Source: Chitinophaga pendula (GTDB taxonomy: Bacteria > Bacteroidota > Bacteroidia > Chitinophagales > Chitinophagaceae). Taken from it: a DNA stretch of 64,000 bases. The translations under genes and the position numbers were made by a program. The DNA lies in the NCBI RefSeq assembly GCF_020386615.1, contig NZ_CP077769.1, positions 1,426,001-1,490,000 on the forward strand. The letters are read 5' to 3'. The notes under the pieces are model-generated. The model searched no databases, was not told where the DNA came from, and saw only the letters and a program-made list of their open reading frames with translations. Shown one piece after another: positions 55,301 to 62,200 of the stretch. The stretch's first letter is position 1. Each line of letters begins with the position of its first letter.

Positions 55301-58262
55301 AGCCTTCCAGTATCGTCGGATGCTGGTCTGCCGAAATCGTTCCGAAGCGTTGGCATTGTTGAATACCCCTGGCTGGCTGTCGGCAGGGAGTCATTATATT
55401 TCGGACAAACGTACAGTAGGTGTTGCCTTTCTGTTCCCTGGCCAGGGATCTCAATATAGCGGGATGTGCCAGGGGCTGTATGAAGAAGAGCCGCATTTCC
55501 GTAGTACAGTAGATGAGTGTTTGTCTATTGTCCAACGCCGTTGTGGCAAAGACCTGCGTCCGGTATTATTTGGTGCAGATGCCCGTATGGATCAGACAGA
55601 ATATACCCAACCCTGTCTGTTCATCATAGAATATAGCCTAGCTCGTTTGCTGATGAGCTGGGGCGTTCAGCCCTCTATGATGATCGGTCACAGTATCGGA
55701 GAATATGTGGCTGCTTGTGTGAGTGGTGTATTTAGCTTATCAGATGCATTGTACCTGGTAGTAAAACGGGGAGAATGTATGCAGGCTGCACCTACAGGTA
55801 AGATGCTGAGTGTGTCATTGGATCGTGAAGGGTTGCTGGCATTGTGTGGAGTGGATATCTGCCTGGCGGCAGTCAATGGCCCTTCTTCGGGTGTATTGTC
55901 CGGCAGAGAGTCTTCGATAGCAGCATTAAAACTACAATTAGAATCATCGGGTCATGTTTGCCGGGAGTTACGTACCTCACATGGCTTCCATTCACACCTG
56001 ATGGATGAGGTGTTACCCGCTTTCCGTGGCTGTTTTTCGGGTATTACCTTCCATACACCCTCCCTGCCATTTATTTCAAATGTGACGGGTAAGGAAGCCT
56101 TGGCCGATGAGATCTGCCAGGCTGACTACTGGGTGAACCATTTACGTTCGACCGTAGACTTTTCAGGTGGCTTGTCTACGTTGCTATCCACCAGCAGTAC
56201 GTCTGTTTTACTGGAAGTAGGTCCAGGCAAGGTGTTGAGTACTTTATGCAGTATGGCCGGACAGGAGGGTATTCCCCTGGTTCGTGGAGCACGTGATACG
56301 GGAGCTGATGGTCATTACCTGTTAACCGGTTTGGGTCAGTTATGGGAGCGAGGCGTAAGTATCAACTGGCGGGATTATTATGGTAATGAGCGTCGCTTGA
56401 AGGTGCCTTTACCAGGTTATAGTTTTGAGCAGGTGAAATATCCGGTACATGTGGATGCTTATCAGCTATTACAACAACAGTTGGGATCAGGTACTTTGTC
56501 AGATAAGGGCCGTAAGCTATCCGATTGGTTCTATGTACCCGGGTGGCGTCAGTCAGTACGAGGACTAAATCAGGACGTACAGACTGACCGACAGATATTA
56601 GTATTCTGCGATAAAAAAGGTTTTGGTGCCCGCTTGTCTGCCCGTTTGGGTGCACAGGGCCATCAGGTAGTAGAAGTATATAGAGGAACAGCCTTTAATA
56701 AGCGGGATACGCATACTTATGAAATAGACGCCACTCTTACGGAAAGCTATCAGCAGTTGGCAGCTGCTTTAAACTCAGAAGGTTTTAAGCCCAACCAGCT
56801 ATTGCATGTATGGTCTATGGACAATAAAGGAGGGGCAGATTATACATCATTATGTTACAGCCTGGCCACTATGGCAAGTACCTGGCAGCATTGTAGTCAG
56901 GAGTTGGTATTGCTGACAGAGGAAGGAGAGCTGATACGCGGAGATGAGTCAGGTGATGCATATAGTAGCTTAGGTCAAAGTTTGCTGAAGGTAATAGGTC
57001 AGGAGTATCCTGGTCTTCGTACCCAACATATAGATATTAGTCAATTGGGCATATCCGAGGCCACATTGGAAATGTCTGTTTGCCGTGAACTGTCGGCTAT
57101 TCGTAGTGGTACGGTGATCGGCCTGAGGAGAGGCAAGCGCTGGCAGCAGCATTACGACGCGTTGTCACTGGAGCGGGAGGGTAGTGTTTTCCGTCAGGGA
57201 GGTGTTTACCTAATCACAGGTGGTTTAGGCCAATTAGGTTATACATTGTCTAAATACCTGCTGACGCGTTATAAAGCCAGATTGGTACTTGTAGGCCGTA
57301 ATGCGATGTTAGATGGCGACAGGCAAACTCGTTATGAGGAATTACGGAACCTGGGAGCAGTGCGCTACGTAGCCTGTGATATCTCCGATGCCGGTCAGTT
57401 GAAAGCAGCATTGGTATTGTCAGAAGAACAATTGGGTACCATAAACGGTGTTATTCATACCGCTGGTGTCATAGAAGGTCGTTCCATCGGGCTGTTACCA
57501 GAGCTGAACACCGCCGACTATATGCATCAGTTCAATCCTAAGATCAACGGTTTGCAATCATTATCGGTAGTACTTGCCGGTCGTGCACTGGACTTTTGCC
57601 TCTTAACTTCCTCTATATCTACTGTATTGGGTGGCGTAGGTTATGGCGCTTACGCAACAGCGAACCGCTATATGGATCAGTTCGTGCAACGGGAAGTAGC
57701 CGCGGGACGTTTGGAACATTGGGTAAGTGTAGGCTTGGACGGATTGGAATTCAAAGAGCACTCCAGCGATCAGGATATCACAGGTGCCGAGTTATGCGAA
57801 GTATTGGAATTAATACTCAGTAACCGCGATTTACCACATGTAGTAGTGTCAAAAACAGCATTAGATACACGTTTGAAGAAATGGGTGGAGAAGGGGAATG
57901 ATTTGCCGAAACAGGAGCCGGTAATAGAAGCGGTAGTGAGTAATGTAGAAACGGTAAAGTCAGCACCGGTTAATCCGATACCAGGTGTTAATCCCCGCTT
58001 CCTTGGCAATGAATATGTGGCTCCTCGTAATGAACTGGATAGCAAGTTGACGGATATATGGAAAGAAATATTTAGTGTTGATAGTGTCGGTATAGATGAC
58101 AACTTCTTTGCACTGGGAGGACATTCGCTTAACGTCTTCCAGATGTTGAATAGGATCAGAAAACTTGATTATCAGATACACTTTAGAGACATGTATGATT
58201 ACCAGACTATTGAAAAACTATCCGACTATCTCATGAAACAAAAGAAGAAACCTGTTAGATAG
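46314..58262 (+). CDS. Hybrid PKS-NRPS, KS-AT-KR-ACP-C-A-PCP-KS-AT-KR-PCP-like (terminal synthase)
   Basis: 3982 residues. First PKS: KS Cys178, AT Ser618, KR Tyr1269, ACP GGDS Ser1403. C (HHVVTDG, His1593), A (A3 near 2065), PCP GGNS Ser2456. Second PKS: KS from about 2515 (SACSSS, Cys2687), AT Ser3127 (GHSIGEY, HGFHS), KR Tyr3780 in YATAN, carrier GGHS Ser3938. The A code DVANFAIVYK is unassigned; Asn278, Ala301 and Tyr331 recall alanine-type codes, so a small aliphatic residue is a weak guess. The last carrier follows a longer, Val/Pro-containing linker and looks like a PCP rather than the GGDS ACPs of the other PKS modules. No thioesterase, reductase or terminal C domain follows, so release must come from a separate protein, most simply the one starting 29 bp downstream. 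The N-terminal residues are the same as in the protein at 31119. Confidence 0.95.
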   Translation: MSEYTGFEIAIIGMAGKFPGADDIHSFWNNLKEGVESVEFFSREEVLEEGETATVIDNPAYVKANAYLKGKEFFDASFFGYLPPEAELMDPQMRLFHEICWAALEDAGCNPNTPGNKIGLFAGATPNVNWEVYAALKNEEGLMDDYSALQLSNTRFLATRIAYVLNLKGWTMSVDTACSTSLVAVHQACRSLLVGDCTVALAGGVTVHNESKRGYLYQEGMIHSVDGHCRTFDAAASGTVGGEGAGVVVLKKLKNAIKDGDHIYAVIRGTGINNDGSDKVGYTTPSIDGQMEAIMTAHKWAKIEADTIDYIEAHGTGTKLGDPVEIAGLTRAFNTEKKQFCAIGSVKSNIGHLDTAAGVAGLIKAVLSLQHGQLVPSLHYQQPNPEIDFANSPFYVNTTLRPWERNGHPRRAGVSAFGIGGTNVHVVLEEAPGRDTGSTGRSHQLLLLSGKTPGALERNAARLSAYLQQDTTTSLNDIAYTQQVGRESFYYRRMLVCRNRSEALALLNTPGWLSAGSHYISDKRTVGVAFLFPGQGSQYSGMCQGLYEEEPHFRSTVDECLSIVQRRCGKDLRPVLFGEDARMDQTEYTQPCLFIIEYSLARLLMSWGVQPSMMIGHSIGEYVAACVSGVFSLSDALYLVVKRGECMQAAPTGKMLSVSLDREGLLALCGVDICLAAVNGPSSGVLSGRESSIAALKLQLESSGHVCRELRTSHGFHSHLMDEVLPAFRGCFSGITFHTPSLPFISNVTGKEALADEICQADYWVNHLRSTVDFSGGLSTLLSTSSTSVLLEVGPGKVLSTLCSMAGQEGIPLVRGARDTGADGHYLLTGLGQLWERGVSINWRDYYGNERRLKVPLPGYSFEQVKYPVHVDAYQLLQQQLGSGTLSDKGRKLSDWFYVPGWRQSVVGTAATATRQILLLSDAGGFGARLSARLRSQGHEVVEVYQGSGFSSLSVDVYEIDGGVAGDFSQLASILSSGGFKPTQLLHLWSMDRKSAADYTSLCYSVSNLAITWQHCSQELVLLTEEGELIRGDESGDAYSSLGQSLLKVIGQEYPGLRTQQIDISYSGVSVEWLEECVCRELSAVRRGSVIGLRRGQRWQQHYDALRLDREGSVFRDGGVYLITGGLGQLGYTLSKYLLSRYQAKLILVGRNRKLSGDKQTRYEELCSLGVVRYVACDISDAGQLKAALVSSEEQLGTINGVIHAAGVVDGRSIGLLPELSTGDYMHQFDPKISGLHALWQVLADRALDFCVLTSSISTVLGGLGFGAYATANRYMDQFVQREVGSGRLQRWLSVSLDGLDFTADNKTEEITRAEISEMMEIVLSHRGLSHVVVSKTPLQGRLEQWVTGTIDNGEQEEVINKHLVFEKTASGVSKQLQTMWEGFFGKADLGGSADFFEIGGDSLKALTMLSRIHKTFGVDMSIRDFYDHPVLSTQSLFIYNRLETTSSNKQTTGRSITIPSAGGAGLYALSAAQRRMYFLHAFDKAALTYNMPHVIRLEGTLDAERLRTCFEQLIARHEILRTSFELHEGEVKQRVHETIAGFEWTIYESDAAGVSSLVDQFIRPFDLGQAPLLRAGLIRIGEAAHVLLVDMHHVVTDGVSTDILVNDFSSLYRGAELPALHLQYKDYAQWQQSAAEQVRISAQRAFWKKQYNILPDPLNLPVDFTRPIVKSSEGAVSMNELSTDLTTKLRALAERERVSMFMLLLSIYHVLLSKLSNQEDIVIGTPTAGRLHADLEGVMGMFVNTLPLRNAAAGEDTFSSFLQRIKENTLSCFDNQEYQYEDMIEALEVARDMGRNPLFDVMFSYENFEDPDLQLEGLKLTTYDRNYTASKFDMTLIASEGEEKIYINFEYSTALFKPATIERFVGYFKQIAATVIEQIDIQMSQISVLGEEERQQLLTGFNDTGLVYPTDKSLLALFDQLALQTPDKAALRFEEEVMTYGELKTLSDNIALYFRDELQLAKGGLVGVMTAYDLNFIPLLYGLLKAGGVYVPIDPQHPVARINTIASDAGLSLVIKHREDKIELTGEIQVLNIEDLAVAVTGPKEGALSYTLSLEDLAYVIYTSGSTGEPKGVMIEHGSLLNIIHALQAKYPLTSQDSFLLKTAFSFDVSIAELFGWFMEGGSLCILDPVHKTDMREVVAAIKRFKATHINFVPSVFAAFVDTLKEIGTENITSLKYIFLAGEALSENLVNDFRKFGRDIKLENIYGPTEGTVYSSAYSLADLQEGMKMSIGKPISNVRLYILDKYGALQPVGVPGELCIGGAGVARGYLNNISLTAEKFIPNPYVPMERIYRTGDLTRWLEDGNIEYLGRIDDQVKLRGLRIELGEIAVQLGAHPAIAQSVVVVKERAADKYIVAYYISDRVISPVELRIFLRNKLPDYMIPSFFVHLEQFPLTSSGKVDKKALPLPELKVEVDYKAPEGQVEEKLVEIWASVLQVDPQVISVHRNFFELGGNSLKIVSLNQLINKAFNCNITTADMFGLTTIRDMKQFILGTNTQLQTKQTYKSTYPAGDKGTAIAIVGLDGRFPGANDISHFWDNLMSGVESISFFSQEELLEAGEDAHLLSDPAYVKANAYVDKKEFFDASFFGYQAAEARLMDPQMRLFHEVCWTALENAGYGKLDQHSKIGLFASAASNPNWEVYAMLKNEEESIDDFSASHLRDISFLTTKISYKLNLKGPAIFVQSACSSSLMAVHQACRSLLAGDCTMALAGGIAIKNISKTGYLHQEGMIHSADGHCRAFDAAATGTVDGEGAGVVLLKRLDDAVRDGDHIYAVIRGTGINNDGNDKVGYTAPSINGQREAIDMAYASAGVEPSTIGYIEAHGTGTKLGDPVEIAGLTRAFNTEKKQFCAIGSVKSNIGHLDTAAGVAGLIKAVLSLQHGQLVPSLHYQQPNPEIDFANSPFYVNTTLRPWERNGHPRRAGVSAFGIGGTNVHVVLEEAPGRDTGSTGRSHQLLLLSGKTPGALERNAARLSAYLQQDTTTSLNDIAYTQQVGREAFQYRRMLVCRNRSEALALLNTPGWLSAGSHYISDKRTVGVAFLFPGQGSQYSGMCQGLYEEEPHFRSTVDECLSIVQRRCGKDLRPVLFGADARMDQTEYTQPCLFIIEYSLARLLMSWGVQPSMMIGHSIGEYVAACVSGVFSLSDALYLVVKRGECMQAAPTGKMLSVSLDREGLLALCGVDICLAAVNGPSSGVLSGRESSIAALKLQLESSGHVCRELRTSHGFHSHLMDEVLPAFRGCFSGITFHTPSLPFISNVTGKEALADEICQADYWVNHLRSTVDFSGGLSTLLSTSSTSVLLEVGPGKVLSTLCSMAGQEGIPLVRGARDTGADGHYLLTGLGQLWERGVSINWRDYYGNERRLKVPLPGYSFEQVKYPVHVDAYQLLQQQLGSGTLSDKGRKLSDWFYVPGWRQSVRGLNQDVQTDRQILVFCDKKGFGARLSARLGAQGHQVVEVYRGTAFNKRDTHTYEIDATLTESYQQLAAALNSEGFKPNQLLHVWSMDNKGGADYTSLCYSLATMASTWQHCSQELVLLTEEGELIRGDESGDAYSSLGQSLLKVIGQEYPGLRTQHIDISQLGISEATLEMSVCRELSAIRSGTVIGLRRGKRWQQHYDALSLEREGSVFRQGGVYLITGGLGQLGYTLSKYLLTRYKARLVLVGRNAMLDGDRQTRYEELRNLGAVRYVACDISDAGQLKAALVLSEEQLGTINGVIHTAGVIEGRSIGLLPELNTADYMHQFNPKINGLQSLSVVLAGRALDFCLLTSSISTVLGGVGYGAYATANRYMDQFVQREVAAGRLEHWVSVGLDGLEFKEHSSDQDITGAELCEVLELILSNRDLPHVVVSKTALDTRLKKWVEKGNDLPKQEPVIEAVVSNVETVKSAPVNPIPGVNPRFLGNEYVAPRNELDSKLTDIWKEIFSVDSVGIDDNFFALGGHSLNVFQMLNRIRKLDYQIHFRDMYDYQTIEKLSDYLMKQKKKPVR
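47280..50210 (+). repeat. PKS repeat block, copy 3 (KS C-half - AT - KR)
   Basis: About 2931 bp almost identical to 32085-35015 (offset 15195), only a handful of substitutions seen. Identity stops at the end of the KR; the KR-ACP linker and ACP that follow are diverged. Confidence 0.93.
50687..51227 (+). repeat. C-domain N-lobe repeat, copy 2
   Basis: Second copy of the C-domain N-lobe at 35489-36029. It is separated from the upstream PKS repeat block (ending at 50210) by a diverged KR-ACP linker and ACP, so the two identity tracts are distinct events or the remains of one event later overwritten. Confidence 0.87.
54822..56554 (+). repeat. PKS repeat block, copy 4 (KS C-half - AT only)
   Basis: About 1733 bp almost identical to 47295-49027 (offset 7527). 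Identity ends at the entry to the structural KR (WRQSV); the KR of this last PKS module is a recognisable but clearly diverged homologue. Confidence 0.92.
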
Positions 58263-58291
58263 CCCTTCTTTATTCAAAAAACTACTGGTTG

Positions 58292-59194
58292 ATGATAACC
58301 CTGAATGAAGTAAACGAAAAACCTGTACGGTTAACACTTATGCCACTTGTTATTAATAAAGCCAGGAACAACCATTTATATGTATTGAATATCAAGCGGG
58401 GAAGCTGGCCACTATTTATCATACCTGGTATCGGAGGGAAAAATGACCGGTTCCGCATGTTTGGCAACATCTTTAGAGAGATATGTACAGTGTACGGTCT
58501 CGAAATGATGGGCACACAACGGGATGAAATTCCATTAAGAAGTATTGAAGCGATTGCGGCACAGAATATCTTATGGATAAAGGAAGTACAACCGGAAGGA
58601 CCTTATCGTTTGCTGGGATATTCTTATGGCGCAAACATCCTCTACGAAATGGTATGCCAGCTTGAAGCTGCAGGAGAGTTAGTCGATTTTGCGGCAGTAT
58701 TAGACCAGCCGGTTGGTGAACTGGAGGGGCTTGATCCGGAACTCAGCAAATTGGATCTGGTACAGGAGCTGTTACAAATATCCAGGGATTACTATGAAAG
58801 TTTTCGCATCCCCTTCCCTGAATGGGGAGCAGCACTTGAAAACAACCTGGCCGCTTTAGATCTGGAGACATTAGTAATGGGGATCGCAGATTTTGTAAGA
58901 CAGGAGTGGCCACGAAAGTGGAATAGCATCGCCTACGTCTCCAGATTGATCAATATCAGGTTGTACAATAGCAGTATCGTTTACAGCCCGTCTGTAAAGA
59001 TTAACTCAGAGATCATTGTTTTTAATGCTAAAAGCATCAATCAGGATATTGCCGACGATACACTAGGTTGGGCGGCATATGCCGACAACGTAAGAAGCAT
59101 TATTGTACCAGGAAACCATCACAGTATCGTTTGGGGAAACAACGTCCTCGAAGTATCCAGACATCTGAGAGATCGCATCAACATGAGCCGTTAA
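58292..59194 (+). CDS. Discrete thioesterase (alpha/beta hydrolase), probable chain release or editing
   Basis: About 300 residues with the alpha/beta-hydrolase layout of NRPS/PKS thioesterase domains. Oxyanion-side motif FIIPGIGG near residue 35, nucleophile elbow GYSYGA with Ser111, likely acid in the LDQP strand near 141, and His276 in PGNHHS near the C terminus. It resembles the C-terminal TE domains of synthetases (GPYRLLGYSYGA) more than typical type II enzymes, although it is a separate protein. As the last synthase has no TE, the best inference is that this protein hydrolyses or cyclises the finished chain; editing of mis-primed carriers is the alternative. The ATG at 58292 is preferred; a TTG directly before it gives one more residue. 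It begins 29 bp after the terminal synthase, so it is surely in the same unit. Confidence 0.88.
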   Translation: MITLNEVNEKPVRLTLMPLVINKARNNHLYVLNIKRGSWPLFIIPGIGGKNDRFRMFGNIFREICTVYGLEMMGTQRDEIPLRSIEAIAAQNILWIKEVQPEGPYRLLGYSYGANILYEMVCQLEAAGELVDFAAVLDQPVGELEGLDPELSKLDLVQELLQISRDYYESFRIPFPEWGAALENNLAALDLETLVMGIADFVRQEWPRKWNSIAYVSRLINIRLYNSSIVYSPSVKINSEIIVFNAKSINQDIADDTLGWAAYADNVRSIIVPGNHHSIVWGNNVLEVSRHLRDRINMSR

Positions 59195-59203
59195 ACAAAG
59201 ACT

Positions 59204-62200
59204 ATGAATAAAGCCTATTCACGTCAGGTTTCGTCGTTTCTCCCCCATGAGGATATACTGACACAGTTTGAACATGAGCCCCCGCCATTCAGGTCTGAAT
59301 TGTTTGATGCAGAGCAAATGCTGCAATATTGCCGCCAGCTGGCAGGCAGACATAAACTGATTGCCGGGCTGGATAATAAAATAATGTTCAGAAGCCTCTC
59401 GGACAACAAAGAGAAGATAAACAGGATTCATAAAGTACTAGCGGAAGCCGGTTCCGGTGACGATGCTATTGAACTGCATGAATGGAGAACAAATTTTTAT
59501 CTCATAGAAGATCAGCTGTCCAAAGCTAAAATGTTGCTGACTGCAGCAAACAAGAAACTGCCTAGGTTACAGGGCGAATCAGGCAAGGATTATCCGCGTA
59601 TATACAGGATCATCACCGCATTTATCGCACACTCCAATGCGCAGGTTGATATCAACAACCTGCTGGCATTTGTCAATACTTATCAAACAATCTCTCCTTT
59701 ACAGACCGGAGAGTTACGAGCTATACAACTGGTACTGAAAGTCGCATTAATAGAAAATCTGGTGAGGGTAGCTGCCCGGATAGCCGTAGCAAAGATCAAC
59801 CAGGGTATCGCAGATAGCTGGGCTGCCCGGATTGCTACTGCCAACGAAAATGGAATAGAAGCACTTAATACGTTATGGATAGATTTTCTACTGTCAGGTC
59901 ATGCCTATAAGGACGTCGTCATAGCAGAGGTAATACGGTACCTGCAGGAAAAGAGTCCCAAAGCTGCTATCCCAATGTCCCGGCTGGAACAGATACTGAG
60001 CGAAAAGTCCTTGACAGGAAAAAGCGTCATGGTATTGGTCAATGAAGAGCTTACAATGGAAAAAGTGAGCTTCAGGAACTGTCTGAGTAGTATCCGCATG
60101 CTGGATACTGTAGACTGGTCCTCCTTTATAGATGCTGCCAATACAATCGATCCGATCTTGTCAAAAGAACATAGTGGGGTATATCCATTAATGGAATTTC
60201 ATACTCGTGACAGATACAGGAGGGAAGTGGGAGCTATTGCACGGCAGGCGAATGTGGCGGAAACTGTCATTGCTGATCATGTGCGCAGGCTGGCAGATAA
60301 TGCCCATATAGCAGGCGATACCGCCTATGGCAGATCCCATGTTGGTTATTTCCTTATTGGAGAAGGACGTAAACAGCTGGCGGAAATGCTGGGCATACCA
60401 TGGAGTAAAAAGAGCCCTCAACCAATAGGTAGAAAAGCATTAATACTTTATCTGGGAGGCTTTTTACTGTTTACCGCTTTGCTGTCAGCCGTGTTCTTTA
60501 ACCAACTGCAACACGAGGCGCGCAGTCTGATGGTATGGCTGCTGATGTCTGTTGCCATTATTTCAGGTGCCGGTCAACTGGCGAAGTTACTGGTAGATAT
60601 GGTAGCTTCCTGTTTTACCAAACCGGTGTTGCTGCCACGTCTTGACTATGCCAATGGAATACCGGACTCCGCAAAGACCCTGGTAGTAGTTCCTGCCTTA
60701 TTGTTTAAAGAAGAAGATGTAAAAGAACTGGTACATGCATTAGAAGTACGTTACCTGGCCAATAGAACACCTAACCTGTATTTTGGACTGGTAACAGACT
60801 TCAGCGATGCGTCGGATGAAATAATGCCTGGAGACGATCAGATATTAGAGCTGCTGGCAGATGGCATAACGGCGTTGAATGACAAATATAATAGCGCCGG
60901 CGACGACCTCTTTTTCCTGTTCCACCGCCCACGGTGCTGGAACCCACTGGAGAAGATATGGATGGGCTATGAACGGAAAAGAGGCAAACTGATGGGATTA
61001 ACAGCATTGCTGAGAGGAGAGGCGAATGAGTTTTCCCGGGTGATAGGTGATACAACACTTTTTGCCGGGATCAGGTATGTGATTACATTGGATGCGGACA
61101 CGCAGCTGCCAAGAGATGCCGCCTGGAAAATGACAGGTACCATGGCACATCCGTTAAATCACCCGGAATATTGTGAGAAGAGATTACGCGTAATAGCAGG
61201 ATATGGCATGCTGCAACCCAGAATGGCCAATGACCTGCGCGAAATGAATCAAAGCAGGTATCATCGCTTCAGCGGCAGCGGTCCCGATCTGGATCCTTAT
61301 ACCCGGGCTATTCCCGACCTCTATCAGGATCTGTTTGGCGAAGGGTCTTTTGTCGGAAAAGGAATATATGATGTAGATATTGTATTAAAGGCGTTGCACA
61401 ATCGCTTTCCGGACGATCGCGTACTAAGTCATGATCTGCTGGAGGGGTCCTATGTCAGATCAGGGCTATTGAATGATGTAAAACTGTATGAACAGGTCAC
61501 CGGATATAACGCAGAGATCAAACGGAAACATAGATGGATACGTGGAGACTGGCAGATCGCTAGTTGGATTGGTCCTTTCGTACCTACCCAGGATAATAGG
61601 AAAGTTAACAATCCTATCTCAGCATTGTCCCGTTGGAAAATGTTGGATAACCTGCGCATAAGTCTCATGCCGGTTGGAAACCTGCTGCTGCTGGTGTTAG
61701 GAATGACCGTGTTGTCAAATACCCTTTTCTGGACAATGGCCGGAATACTGACTATGATGTCTCCGGCGTTGATAACGTTAATATCCAAGTTGTTTTCCAA
61801 ACCGGTAAGGCTCCTGACAGCAGAACATTGGATGGCCTGCATAAAAGATACCGCCGCCGATTTTCTACTCAGAATATATGAGATATTGGTACTCCCATAT
61901 GAAGCCTACCTGGCCATCGATGCCATACTACGTGCCGTCTGGAGAGTATATGTCAGTAAAAGAAGATTGTTGGAATGGGTGCCGTCCGCGAATTTTAAAA
62001 ATATTGGTAATGCAGACCTGCTGACCACCTGCAAAAACATGCTTGTAGGACCGGCTTTGAGTGTATTTGTGGTAGCATATTGGATACTGACAGGTAAGGA
62101 TATCTCTTTTATGCCGGTCGTACTACTGGCAGGTTGGTTACTTTCTCCCGTATGCGCCTGGTGGATGAATCATCCGGATGATATCACACTGGATCAGATC

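Noticed and set aside
58289..58291. TTG as start of the thioesterase
   Set aside because: It is directly followed by ATG at 58292, which is the more likely start.
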